A DNA stretch of 64,000 nucleotides from Epiperipatus broadwayi (GCA_028023455.1 JAQFVV010000278.1:1207676-1271675); one strand, 5' to 3'. Shown: positions 34,346 to 46,321, counted from the stretch's first letter. Program-made: numbers and translations. Notes: generated by a model from the letters alone, not told the origin.

Positions 34346-37251
34346 AACACCATCATATCTTCTGAAAAACAATAACATTGTTTTGTTTACCTTAGCATAG
34401 TATATCATGTTCTATCTGATTTTATCATGCTCAATTTGGCATGGAGATATTTATAATTTTGTCTAAAATCAAGTAATTTTAGAAAACAAATTTTGTAGAA
34501 ACATAGATAAATTAAAAAATTATCTGTAAGATTATAGTAGTCCTCTATTTTTATATAGTTTGTGTTCAGTTAAAATTTTCAATCATTTTTAGCATGGCCA
34601 TTATGATATACATTGCAACCAATTAAGTAACATTGTATTGAATGATATATGCCTCTGATAATATCCTAAAATTTGTGCAATTAATAAATGTTTATTTTAT
34701 TTTATTATTTTTTAATACCGTAAAACATTCACAAATCTACTTGATGGGAGAAAGTTTCAATCATTAAGTCAACCAAAACAAATATCTGTTTTCTCTGAAT
34801 ATGCTATTAATATTGTATCAATATATTAAAAATAAATGCTGAATCACCATTCATCAACAATAGTGATAATAGGTTCATATATCTGGAAAATGCATATTAA
34901 TTAAAGATGAATTGATGTTGTAATTCATGTCACTCTGTGCATGGACTTTTAACAGAGGATGTATATTTTGTTGCAAATACTATTTGATTTATCTCTATTA
35001 TTATATCTTCACAAAATTGATATCCAATGATCATATGGTCCTAGACAAATGCATGAAAAACTTCATGTTATATCCAGAATGATATCTTATTGAATATGTT
35101 ATATGTTGCTATTATTCAATAAATTTGGTATATCTTATTTCCAAAATATAATGTCTTGAATTCAACCAAAATCTCAGTATTTTCCTACCAACCATGAAAT
35201 ATGATTTTTTTTCTACAGTACAGGTATTTTCATGACTGCACTTCTAAATGTTTATCAGCAGTATGAGATAGCATGGATATTTGAGGGTCATGTGAAAGTC
35301 TCAGTTCAAACCCAGTATAAATTACCAACCATGAGTAAATTATTTAATTTGTATTGGGGAGAATACTATGAGAGATTATAAACTGCTCTTTTCAATCTTT
35401 CATGAGTGTTATTCCCAATCACAAATATGTTTTCCAGACTATCTTCCTAGTCAGAAAAAAAATCAAATCAGATGTCACATGACCTAATTTAATAAGCTTG
35501 TATTTATGAATGTTATATATATAGAGAGCTCACAAAATAAGCTCTTAACATATCTGCCTAGTTATATTTTTTCAGAGCATTGCACAATGATTTATGACAA
35601 AATTATCAAATTGCTTTTTTTGCATCCCAATGAATATTGACGTTATAAAATTTGTTAACTGCTGATATAATTTTTAACACGGTCTAGCAATTCCAGTTTT
35701 TGAATGTGGCATAATTCCCTGTTCCCTCTCTGTTCTATTTACTGGGAAATACAACACAGTAGATGACTTTTTTAAAATATGTTCGCTCTAATGTAACATA
35801 CATGTACTCATACATTTATATAATATCATTTTCTGAGAGCTTATACTTCTCCTAAGTGCTCACAAATTCTGATAGGTATCCATCTGTGATTTTTTATATA
35901 ACACATTAATGATTTAAAAATTGTTTTAGGATAAAAATTCAAATATTAAAATTCATCAGATTTTATGTAAGTATGAAATATTAAAGTATGACAAAAAAAA
36001 TCAATAATTACTGATACATATATTATTATTTAGACTATAAAAATTTTTTTTTGAGTAAAACTTACTATGCATGTTGTGTGTGCGTGAATATAGAGAGCAT
36101 TATAAACTTAGTAATATAATGCAATTGCATGTGATTCCTATGCTTTAAATTTAAATCCAATGCAAATAAACAAAACTTTTTCATTTCTATTAAGAATTAG
36201 ATGCATGTCTCAGCTAACGATCCAATAATAATCATTAAATGAGATTTTAGCTATTCTTAACTAGAGGATAAAACCACAGATGAAAATTAATGTTTTCTCT
36301 TTCGCTGTTTTTATATGATGAATTGTTTGAGAGATTCTTGCGTTAAACATACTATTTAAAAGATTTTTTTTTTTACACTTTCTTCTATATTTTTATGAAT
36401 AGTCACATGACCACTATTTTTTATTGAATTTCTCATTCACGAGATGTCGCCATATTTTTCATATTACTTCGTTTACATGTGCATTAAACTCTATGGTCTC
36501 AGTATATATGTATATACTAATATACAAAAAGAAGTTTTCACTTTATATGAACAAATTGTTAAAAAAGAAACTTGAATAACAAACACTTGTGTGATAATTC
36601 TAATTAGTATTAATCTAATTAAAAATTGAACAACAAATGTGTATAAAAAGAATGAAAATCAACAAGTATTTTACTGCTGGTTAATTTAATTAACTAATTA
36701 ATTTGAATTCAACATCAAGCAATTTCTAATGTTTTAAAAAAAATTTTCTTATAAATAGTAAACAAATAATGAAACTCACATTTGGGAATTGTTGGAGGAT
36801 TTTCATTTTCAAGTGAAATATTTGACTGTGACTTAAAAAAATACAATATTTAATATCTTATGAATTACTAAATGCATAATTAAAATAAATTAAAGAAAAT
36901 GCTAATTAAAATATTTTATTACTTATATTGACAATGAAGTTTTGTAGGGAACAAACGTCCTTTTAATCACTAGATTGTAATACAACACATTGTTTTAAAA
37001 ATCTCATTAAATAAATGTTATCTTAATAGCAATCTATTTGCCACTTTTTATAAAACTAATAAAATATTAAGACTCTGAATATCAAATTAATTTCTTTTTT
37101 AAAAAAATCTATCTGTAAAAGTTTGCCTCTAGTTGAAAATTATTTTGATAATTATTCTAGATTATTATTTATATAACACCAGCCTCTAATTAATGCAATA
37201 CTACAAAATACTACTGTGAATTATTACTATTAATCCACACAATTGCTTATG
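34346..37251. other. AT-rich stretch with two repeat fragments
   Basis: About 2.9 kb without a gene. A ~75-bp fragment of the family B 3' end lies at 35,257-35,330 (gtatgagatagcatgg, then gggtcatgtgaaagtct). The end of the inverted-repeat element seen at 27.4 kb recurs at 35,476-35,545 (tgtcacatgacctaattt, then gagctcacaaaataagctct). The rest shows nothing recognisable. Confidence 0.5.
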
Positions 37252-37668
37252 TGGAATGTCTGACCATCCCTTGTATATATATTAAATGTATTGTGTCCTG
37301 TACATGAGGGGTTAGATTGACCTTAGGTCAACATGAGTGTGACAAGAATCTCGGGCTCAGGGTGGCCTTTGAGCATTCCATCAATAGATTTTTAATTGGA
37401 TGGACAGTTGAAGAGTTGGAGTGTGGAGTAGATTGAAACCTATCCATTAAAGTATGAAAATTGGCTATCTTAATATATATCTGAGCACATATAGCATATA
37501 TGATATGTGTGGAGATGGTAAACTGGACCAACTGATGATTGCTGTTTTAGCATGAAATATGTATATTGGTGATTATTTATCTTTTCAATATATATGTGTT
37601 CAGGTGTATCAATGTTATGAGATAGAGTGGAGAGTGGTGGGTTGTGTGAATGTCTGTGCCTATATATT
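37252..37668 (+). repeat. Family B repeat, full-length (~417 bp)
   Basis: This is a complete copy running from tgtctgaccatcccttgta to gtgaatgtctgtgcc. It contains aggggttagattgacctta, gatggacagttgaagagtt, ctatccattaaagtatga, the hammerhead-like region at 37,505-37,590 and tcttttcaatatatatgtg. It gives a good estimate of the unit length of the family. The minus-strand and plus-strand short readings here are artefacts. Confidence 0.8.
37505..37590 (+). ncRNA. Hammerhead ribozyme-like motif in family B repeat
   Basis: ACCAA (stem I), CUGAUGA (37,532-37,538), stem II UUGCUGUUUUAGCAU, GAAA (37,554-37,557), UAUGUAUA (short stem III with AUA triplet), UUGGU (stem I). The outer part of stem I can form between GGTAAA and TTTATC. 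The core is intact. Stem II has lost its basal G-C and has a U-U there, so activity may be reduced. Confidence 0.55.
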
Positions 37669-38218
37669 CTATTTATTACAATTGCTTATGATAATGGCAT
37701 CTCACATGCTTTCCATCAATGCATGTTGAATGCCTTACTTTTTCTTAGTAATTCAAATACTTTTCTTTTATCTTACTTAATGATTGATTGTTTCATGGGA
37801 TTGTTTTAATCTTGAAATGTTAGAATTTATATTAGTGCATCAACTATCAACTCTATTTGTGGTATGTTACTGCTATTTTCAGTTTTTGCACTTCAATAAT
37901 TAATTGTTTTATTTTTTTATCATACTTGATCCAACATTTGTTTCTTCAAATGTCATAAGCAGTGTTGTAACTAAAACTTTGGAATCCTTACAGAAAATTG
38001 TCAACAAATAACCTTTTAATATATTTTAAAACTTTTGAATATATATATATATATATATAACAAAATACTTTTAAGACACAGAGGTTCATATATATTGCCT
38101 TGGTTTTATATTATATGCCACTATACATTAATAATTTCTGCAATAGATAAAAAAAATACTATCACAGTTATCTTCATATAAAAATACTTTTTTTTCTAAT
38201 ATAGGAACATTTGCTTTT
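37669..38218. other. AT-rich stretch, nothing recognised
   Basis: About 550 bp with a short (TA) run at 38,040-38,058. No gene recognised. Confidence 0.5.
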
Positions 38219-38889
<671 letters not shown>

Positions 38890-40232
38890 TTTAAATTTAA
38901 ACAAGGTAAAACTCTCCATACAGTAGTGCCACCGTGTCCCAACCAAAGTAATCAATGGTTGCCAGAAAGCCTGTACATAAAATCCCTATCTAATGCCTAA
39001 TCATCCAATATCCCCAGACTAGTTTTTGACTTGTGACCTTCATCAGCGAGGAGCCTTGGATCTGAGAGCACCACACACCTAGATCTGATGATCTAATGCA
39101 ACCCTCCAGCAGCCTCCTTTTACCTCTACTTAACTACAAAACTGTGAGAATAAAATTGAAATCACAATATTTTTAATCCAATCTAAGCTCCATATCTTCT
39201 ATAGTCATATGGGTCTGAACTCAGTTCAGCACCCATACATTTTGATGTCTTTGGCTCTTTAACAAGCATAGCCACCAATATTCTATTAGGCAGGATTGGT
39301 ATTAAACCACTAAACATCGCATGATCACCATCTCTTACACTGACACATAATTATTATTAAACAAGGCAAAACTCTCCATACAATAGTGCCACTTTCTGCC
39401 AACAGATTAATCAATGGATGCCAGAAGGCTTGTGCATAAAATCCCTATCTAGTGCCTACTCATCCAATATCCCCAGACTAGTTTCTGGCTTGTGGCCTTC
39501 ATCTGTTAGGAGCCTTGGATCTGAGAGCACCACACCTAGATCTTAGAATCTAATGCATCCCTCCAGCAGCCACCCTTTACCTCTACTTAACTACAAAACT
39601 ATGAGAATGAAATTGAAAACACAATAATATTTTCAATCTAAGCTCAATAACTTATATAGTCATATGGGTCTGAGATCAGTTCAGCACCCATACAACAACC
39701 ATAGCCACACAATCCTATTAGACAGGATTGCTGTTAAACCACTAAACATCACATGATCACCATTTCTTATATTAGCACACAATTGTTATTAAACAAGGCA
39801 AAACTCTCCATACAGTAATGCCACCCTGTTCCAACTAGAGTAATCAATGGATGCCTGAAGGCTTGTGCATAAAATCCCTATCTAGAGCCTACTGATCCAA
39901 TATCCCCAGACAAGCCAGATTTTAGAATCTAATGTAATTCCTCAGTAGCCATATTTTACCTTTTTAGTTAATTATAAAGCTTTGAGTCCAAAATAATAAT
40001 AAAAAACAACAATAATGTTTTCAATTCAAGCTCTTTTGCTTATATAGTCATATAATTCTGAACTCAGTTCGACATCTATACATTTTGGTGTCTTTGGTTC
40101 TTTAATTACTACCATCAGCATAATCTTATTGGGTAGGATTGGTATTAAACCATTAAACATCATATGATCACCATTCTTTATGCTTACACAAGCTGTTAGC
40201 ACAAAGGCAAAACTCTCCATACAGTAGCTCTA
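38890..40232 (-). repeat. Family C tandem repeat array, about three units
   Basis: The phrase acaagg-aaaactctccata starts units at 38,901, 39,361 and 39,793, with a last fragment at 40,203. The units are about 460, 432 and 410 bp, and all are in the same orientation as the array at 14 kb. The hammerhead regions on the minus strand are decayed: GAAA lost in the first (about 39,009-39,055), CAGAUGA in the second (about 39,470-39,515), and the motif deleted in the third (about 39,905). The unit order and spacing show true head-to-tail duplication rather than independent insertions. Confidence 0.85.
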
Positions 40233-41145
40233 TTGTATGCTGAGTTTAACCTCTATGTTAATAACTTCTGTAAGCATAGAGTAATCATGTCATATTTTTA
40301 TATATTCAATCATTATATTACAAACAACTTTGTTTCATTTATAATAATGTTTGTACAAAATACACAACACAACAAGAACAATGAAAATAGAAAAAAACTA
40401 TCGAGTAGATATATATTAAATCAATATAAAAAATATATTTCACTATAAAATTTAAATTAATATTCATGGAAAGTTAATTATAAATGTTGCTTATTTTGTA
40501 TATATCATATTGGATAAAATGATATATAAGCTGTTTGAAACACTCATAAACATTTGGGGTTTTTTTTTCAAACTGTATTTATATCTCTTAATATTTACTA
40601 CTGAAATAAAAAATATGAACATTATCTTTATGTCAAACAAGAGTTTAAAGTCTTTAATGTTTTTGAAAGTTTCTAATGAATGTCAATTAATATTGTGTTT
40701 AGATCCAATCAATTTTATATATCTATTATAAATTCTTTGTAATTTTGGCATGTGCTATTTATTAGTACTATTCTATATTTCAGATGCATACTCTAATTTT
40801 GTAAAGAATAAGACAAACAAAAATAATTTATCTCGATAGAAAAGAATTTCAATATCTAATTATTTAGCCAATAACTTTAAAAACTTTAGTTATGTTATGT
40901 TTCATTTAGATATTAACAAATCCATTTGATTCAAATATTAAGCATTACCATTTAAATTTATTTCACTTCTACATTATTAAAAATTTACAACATATAAATA
41001 TGATTATGCAAAATCCTGAAATTAATTTTTATTTATTTAGATCAATCATTTGACTGTGTAATCTATTATTTCATTATTATAAATATTAAAAAAATTGTAG
41101 GATTCAAATTGAGGATACAAAGATTATTGTAAATCCTATGACTTT
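40233..41145. other. AT-rich stretch, nothing recognised
   Basis: About 900 bp, many stops. Short open readings at 40,233-40,448 and 40,510-40,731 have no recognisable features. Confidence 0.5.
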
Positions 41146-41262
41146 TTTTTGTATGTCATAGCATCAGCCGGGACACGAACCCACAAACGTCTGCAACCAA
41201 CTACTTGCTTGCAAGGCGACTGCGATGACCTCTCGGCTAATAACGCTTGACTAAATCCTATT
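41146..41262 (-). mobile_element. Short tRNA-derived SINE (family A), copy 3
   Basis: On the minus strand it matches the 17.4-kb SINE with substitutions. It is flanked by a 15-bp target duplication with one mismatch (aaatcctatgacttt at 41,131-41,145 and aaatcctattacttt at 41,263-41,277). The T run at the left edge corresponds to an A tail on the element's strand. The mismatch and internal changes make it older than copy 2. Confidence 0.82.
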
Positions 41263-41277
41263 ACTTTAAATACAATT

Positions 41278-41439
41278 TACATCAATTGAATGACTTTACA
41301 TCTGATATTATATTTTTAATTTTATTAATAAATAGATATACATTTAACCTGACAAATGCTTGAGATAAATCAAAATATGTCATATAGGCTTCTTAAGAAT
41401 AAAATAACATTATTAATTATTAATGCATTGTACAGGCTT
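41278..41439. other. Short spacer
   Basis: About 160 bp of A/T-rich sequence, nothing recognised. Confidence 0.4.
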
Positions 41440-41640
41440 AAACCTGCATTTATATATGTAATATATGCAGGGTTTGAACTCAGACTTTCACACAACACAC
41501 CACTCTCAGTGCCATCTCATATTGCTGACCCACCTGATCACACACATGTTGAAAAGATAAATAATCACCAATATCCGTATTTCATGCTAAACCAGCAATC
41601 ATCAGTTGGTCCAGATTACTATCTTCACACACATATATAT
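41440..41640 (-). repeat. Family B repeat, 5'-truncated copy
   Basis: It starts in ggtttgaactcagactttca and runs through cacacacatgttgaaaagat to ccagattactatcttcacac, then is cut off in an (AT)n run at 41,634-41,647. Only about half of the ~415-bp unit is present, but the hammerhead is included. Confidence 0.75.
41555..41630 (-). ncRNA. Hammerhead ribozyme-like motif in family B repeat
   Basis: On the minus strand: GACCAA (stem I), CUGAUGA (complement of 41,599-41,605), stem II UUGCUGGUUUAGCAU, GAAA (complement of 41,580-41,583), AU-ACGG-AU as short stem III, A as the cleavage base, UUGG closing stem I. Outer stem I can form between AGAUAGUAAU and AUUUAUCU. The core is intact. The stem II base is U-U, as in the copies at 0.9 and 37.5 kb, suggesting a subfamily. 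Confidence 0.55.
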
Positions 41641-41647
41641 ATATATT

Positions 41648-42354
41648 TCATAATGAATATTAATTGTAAATTTTAAGAAATCATTATTTAATAATACAAT
41701 TCTTAAAAACTTGAGAGAAATAAGTTTTCTTAAAATTATTATATATTTTAATGATTACTCTCTTTCTTATAAATTGAGGGAATTGTTGTTAATTTAAACT
41801 GAGCGTGAATATCTTCACAATGTATAGATTTTTAAAAAATTAGTTGGGAGTCTTTAACCAATAATTAATTGCAACCCTTTAATAATGAGTGTTTTAATTT
41901 CTAATAAAAGTCGGGTTTCTTCTCTGTCAGTTTCCAATTATATTTTCTATTATTATTTCTTGAACCATTTTTCACCCAATCACAATCGGTGTTATTTGAC
42001 ATATTTTTATTTATATACACATTAAAAAGACCTTTTCATATATACAATAAGAGATATTTGAATAATTTCAAGTTTTCTAAAATCATTTTTGTTATTAATA
42101 ATTCGAGTAATATTTATTACATTTCCAAAAAGTTTTGTATAAATTTTTATTCATTTTCAAATAATTTAATAAATATGATGCTTTATAATATTTTTTCTGT
42201 ACCTAATGGTATTACTGATATAGTAAATTATTTCATTATTTGAATATGTAATAGTTATAATCCTTTTTAAAAATTAATCTAAATTTAAGAACATATGGAC
42301 TATCAACTGTTAATTATTTATTTCTTCATAACATTTTTTTCTAATTTTGTAAGT
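41648..42354. other. AT-rich stretch, nothing recognised
   Basis: About 700 bp. The open reading at 41,989-42,243 is A/T-driven (Ile, Asn, Phe, Tyr) with no motif. Confidence 0.5.
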
Positions 42355-42655
42355 ATATATATATATATAATCAAAATTACTGTCAAGTCATAACTTAACC
42401 AGACTAGCAAAGAAAATAAACTCTAAACACTACCAATGGTTTCACTACTACAAGGAGACTTCTCAAGTGTAAAGAACAATAAAATAACTACATAACCTTA
42501 GCTTATGGTTATGTTTAGTTTAAATATGTTGTTATTTTTCAGTTCTTCACACATGAGAAGTCTGCTTGTATCAGTGAAATCCTTGGTAGTGTTTTAGAAT
42601 TTATTTTCTTGGTTTGTCTGGTTGACTGGTGAATTTGGGGCAATCTTGATTATTT
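42355..42655. repeat. Palindromic end of a Penelope-like element family, small copy
   Basis: The left arm (about 42,372-42,485: tcactactacaaggagactt, then ctcaagtgtaaagaac) is the imperfect reverse complement of the right arm (about 42,540-42,650: gttcttcacacatgagaag, then tctgcttgtatcagtgaaa). A ~55-bp centre lies between them. The same arm sequence bounds the much larger palindrome at 44.45-45.15 kb, which holds Penelope-like coding sequence. A decayed hammerhead-like string (tctgcttgtatcagtgaaat) lies in the right arm at 42,561-42,580. Confidence 0.65.
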
Positions 42656-42736
42656 ATTGACTAGTTTAGCGTTATGGATATATATATATATATATATATA
42701 CACAACGGGTATTGTATTATATATATATAAATTTAT

Positions 42737-44330
42737 ATCTGCAATAAAAAAAGATGGAATTATTACTAAAAAGAGATATGACATTATGAACTGGGTAGTA
42801 GATTTCTATCAAGAATTATATAGTAATAAAGATCAAGTACCTCCTATATTATTATATCTTCAGAATTACCCAGAATTTTAAATAAAGAAGTGAGACATGC
42901 AATTAAATTTATGAAGAAAGGAAAAGCTCCAGGTAATGATGGAATTATTATTGGTATATTAAAAGAAGCAGGTGAAGAAAGAGAAAAAGTTTTAGCAAAG
43001 TTATATATCAAATGATGTACCAGATGATTGGAAGAATGCAGTACTAATATTAATATTTTAAAAAGGTGATAAAGAAGATATTAAAAATTACAGATCTATC
43101 AACCTTCTATCAGATTTATACAATTTATTTTACCAAGATAATTACAACTAATCTGCAAAAAACATTGGATTAACACCAAAACAAGAGAACAAGCTAGATT
43201 TAAAAATGGTTTTAGAACAGTAGATCATATCCAGGTATTGAGAAAAGTTATAAAAATGACAAATGAGTATGAGTTGCCATCATGCTTTGGATTTGTAGAT
43301 TATCATTTCATTCTATAAACATTTCTTCAGTCATTAAAGCAGTGGGCCATCAAGGTATAGATCCAGGATATTGTCATATTTTGAAGAATATTTACAAAAA
43401 TGCAACAGGAAAAATTAGATTACGTAATGATACTATGAAAGTTTACATTGAGAAGGGTGCAAGACAGAATGACTTAATATCTCCAAAACTTTTTACAGCA
43501 GTGCTGCAAGAAGTATTTTGTGGATTAAAATGGGAAGCTGAAGAAGTGAAAGTAAATGGTGATTATTTAAGTCATTTAGATTTTGCAGTTGATATAGTTG
43601 TTTTTGCAAATAATGCTTTAGAGCTGTAGGAAATGTTTCAGTAGTTATCTGATGAAAGAAGGAAAGTAAGGTTAAAGATAAATGTTAAAAAGATTAAAGT
43701 AATGTTCAATGGATTTTCTCAAAATATAAAAATAAAGATTGATTATGATAAGTTAGAAGAAGTTAACAGCTACAAATACCTTAGTCAGAATATTAATACA
43801 GATGGAAACATAATGGATGAAATTAATCATAGTGCTTTTGGTAGAAATAATTTGATATTAAAAAATATTTCTATGTGTTTGAAAAGGAATGTATTTAATA
43901 AATGTGTTTTATCATTTCTTACTTATGGATCTGAGACTTGGACACTTAATGGAAGATTAATGCAGAGATTTTAGTTCACTCAAACAAGTATAGAGAGGTG
44001 CATGTTAGGAATAACAAGAATAGATTGAAAATGCAGTATATGGGTAAGAAAAGAAATAGGTGTTACTGACCTCATTGAAAGAATTAAAAGACTAAAGTGG
44101 AATTTGGCTGGACATAGTGCTAAAAGAGATGATAACAGATGGACAATTAAAATCTTAAACTGGATTCCAAGAGATTGTAAAAGATCCAGAAGGAGACCAC
44201 TTATGAGATTGATGGATGAAATAAGAAATTGTGTAGAAGTGATTTGGAGAAGGGAAGCTAAAGATCAAAGAAGATGGATTTAACATGGAGAAACCTTCAT
44301 CCTGCAGTGGATTGATAATGATTGATGATA
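42737..44330 (+). pseudogene. RTE-type LINE relic, reverse transcriptase to 3' end
   Basis: Across several frames the order of an RTE-type reverse transcriptase is clear. It begins KKDGIITKKRYDI (42,750) and FMKKGKAPGNDGI (about 42,910). Then come SVIKAVGHQGIDPGYCHILK (43,330-43,390), GARQNDLISPKLFTA (normally GVRQGD-ISP-LF, about 43,455-43,500) and HLDFAVDIVVFA (about 43,573). The last is the catalytic F-A-D-D with the first Asp changed to Val. SFLTYGSETWTLN (about 43,912) and the C-terminal AGHSAKRDDNRW and LNWIPRDCKRSRRRP (44,109-44,200) follow. Frameshifts and stops occur throughout. It ends in gattgatgata and an (AT)n tail at 44,339-44,417. Same family as the minus-strand relic at 5.4-8.1 kb. 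Confidence 0.8.
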
Positions 44331-44338
44331 TATATATA

Positions 44339-44342
44339 TGTA

Positions 44343-44417
<75 letters not shown>
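44339..44417. repeat. (AT)n microsatellite
   Basis: An almost pure AT run of about 75 bp at the 3' end of the RTE-type relic. It probably grew from the element's simple-repeat tail. Confidence 0.95.
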
Positions 44418-44423
<6 letters not shown>

Positions 44424-44793
44424 CAAGCATAAAGCTAAACTAATCAATATATAATCAAAACTACCCCAAATCTAAAATTAAACAAGACCAGCATAAAAAT
44501 AATATTAAAACACAACCTAAGGTTTCACTGCTACAAGCAGACTTCTCAAGTGTAAAGAACTACAAAAACTACACAATATATATAATATTGAAAACTACTC
44601 ACAAATCCATTCACTTCCCATCCACCCTTAATATTAAAAGAACTCTTAAATAAGTTAATTGCTTCAGAATAATAAATTTTCAATAATAAAAACTCTTTAA
44701 TTCTTCTTTTGATTTCATTTCTCTCAAAGAAGACAACCTTAGCTTCATCAAAATCAATAGTGTGGCCTGTATCTTTTTTTTTTTAGATATCTT

Positions 44794-44977
44794 AGTTCTG
44801 CTTTGTATGTCCATGAAAAAGATACAGGCCACACTATTGATTTTGATGAAGCTAAGGTTGTCTTCTTTGAGAGAAATGAAATCAAAAGAAAAATTAAAGA
44901 GTCTTTATTATTGAAAATTTATTATTCTGAAGCAATTAACTTATTTAAGAGTTTTTTTAATTTTAAGGGTGGATGAG
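44794..44977 (+). pseudogene. Penelope-like element, C-terminal tail after GIY-YIG endonuclease (fragment)
   Basis: The frame starting AGT at 44,794 reads SSALYVHEKDTGHTIDFDEA, then KVVFFERNEIKRKIKESLLL, and ends in a TGA. The H-x-TGH-IDF-ea-v pattern followed by RN-K-RKIKE is the conserved tail of Penelope-like polyproteins, downstream of the GIY-YIG nuclease. The nuclease itself and the reverse transcriptase are absent. The mirror copy is on the minus strand of the left arm (about 44,615-44,775). A fragment of about 60 codons; not functional alone. Confidence 0.65.
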
Positions 44978-45037
44978 AAGTGAATGGATTTGTGGGTAGT
45001 TTTTAATATTATATATATTGTGTAGTTTTTGTAGTTC

Positions 45038-45085
45038 TTTACACTTGAGAAGTCTGCTTGTAGCAGTGAAACCTTAGGTTGTGTT
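45038..45085 (+). ncRNA. Degenerate hammerhead-like motif in the Penelope-like arm
   Basis: ACAC, UUGAGAA (expected CUGANGA), stem II-like CUGC-UUGUA-GCAG, GAAA (45,068-45,071), CC-UUA-GG short stem III, GUU as triplet, GUGU pairing with ACAC. Overall layout fits a hammerhead, and Penelope-like elements are known to carry them. But two core bases differ and stem II has a mismatch at its base, so it is probably dead. Could be coincidence. Confidence 0.35.
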
Positions 45086-45179
45086 TTAATATTATTTTTA
45101 TGCTGGTCTTGTTTAATTTTGGATTTGGGGTAGTTTTGATTTTATATATATATATATATATATATATGGTTGAGAATAG

Positions 45180-45915
45180 AAGTTTAATATGTCTCACGAA
45201 TTGAGGTACCATTTATAGTAATATAAATCTAGCCTAAACATTGAGCAACATTTTTAATGGAATAAAATTGTGCTAAGCTCTTATTTAACAGGCCAATGGA
45301 TTTGGGCAGCATTTGCAACAAAAAATGGTCTTGGTTTAACAATGCTCCATGAATTGCGATAAGATTTGTAACAAAGTAAAACTGCAGCCCATCTTTTGAT
45401 CAACATATGTAATGGAATGGAAATAAAAACAACAATATAGAAACAATACTGTCTTATAAATAATTATATGGTTCTGTTGTAAAAGCTATTTATCACAGAA
45501 TAAAAATGAAAACAAAGGATGAGGAAGATACTTTTTAATATTCCTCGTGAATTGACACAATTTCTTGCAATATAAGCCTATCCCAAATGTTAAACATTTA
45601 CAACAAAATAAAATGATTTATGAATAGATAAAAATAATAATGTTACTATACTTTATGAATTTAGAAACTATTTGTAATGAAATAAAGTTAAAAAAAAAAA
45701 AGAAATGAAAAGTTAAGTATAATCTGTAAACTTAAAACACTAATTGTAACTAAGTAAAGTATAAGGTGATCACTAATTATAATCAAATAAAATGAAAATA
45801 ATGCTAATAAACTGAAAATAAAGACAATACTAACCAAAAAATAAAATATCAAAACATTAATATGCCCTTATTAAATACATCAATTGTAATTAAATGAAAG
45901 TTTAATGATGGTAAA
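45180..45915. repeat. Old degenerate tandem array
   Basis: Variants of a short phrase (atttgtaatgaaataaagtt; also gatttgtaacaaagtaaaac, taattgtaactaagtaaagt, taattataatcaaataaaat, caattgtaattaaatgaaag) recur at least nine times in the same orientation. Spacing is 30-190 bp. This looks like a decayed minisatellite. The unit length could not be fixed by eye. Confidence 0.4.
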
Positions 45916-46203
45916 ACTCTTTATTAACCCATGGATTTATGTATATTAATCCATTCATAATAAAATATATAAAATGTTCTTTTTTAAAACCATATAAATT
46001 CATAACATCAAATCATAATAATAAATAAAATATATCAGTACTAAACTATAATACAATATAATACACATAATTGATTAATCTAGCATATCTCACCTCCTTT
46101 GCCATTTCATAGTAATATAGATAAAGTCAACTCTCCAAATCAATGTAAAGTTTACAATATCCAATACTAACAATGTAAACCAAATGAAAGAATCTTATTT
46201 CAC

Positions 46204-46309
46204 TTTTTTTTGTCATATATCATGGCATCAGCCAGGCAGCGAACCCTCTAACCTGGGACAACTGCTTGTAAAGTAGCTGTCGCTGACCTCTTGACCACCA
46301 ATGCTTGAC
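46204..46309 (-). mobile_element. Short tRNA-derived SINE (family A), copy 4
   Basis: Flanked by a perfect 12-bp target duplication atcttatttcac (46,192-46,203 and 46,310-46,321). On the minus strand the tRNA-like head is recognisable (gtcaagcattggtggtcaag, then the B-box region ggttagagggttcgctgcct). The T run at the left edge is the A tail of the element. The four family A copies share length (~100-117 bp) and ends. Confidence 0.85.
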
Positions 46310-46321
46310 ATCTTATTTCAC

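Larger units (their letters stand above)
44447..45150. mobile_element. ~700-bp palindrome with Penelope-like element ends
   Basis: The left arm (44,447-44,778) is the reverse complement of the right arm (44,814-45,150) with few differences. The loop is about 35 bases. Shared strings include ataatcaaaactacccc / ggggtagttttgatt and gcagacttctcaagtgtaaa / tttacacttgagaagtctgc. Each arm encodes the same C-terminal protein fragment of a Penelope-like retroelement reading outward from the centre. Inverted copies at ends are known for Penelope-like elements, whose integrated forms are often tandem or inverted. No reverse transcriptase was found, so this is an end-only remnant or a non-autonomous derivative. 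The arms' high identity suggests recent origin or gene conversion. Confidence 0.75.
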
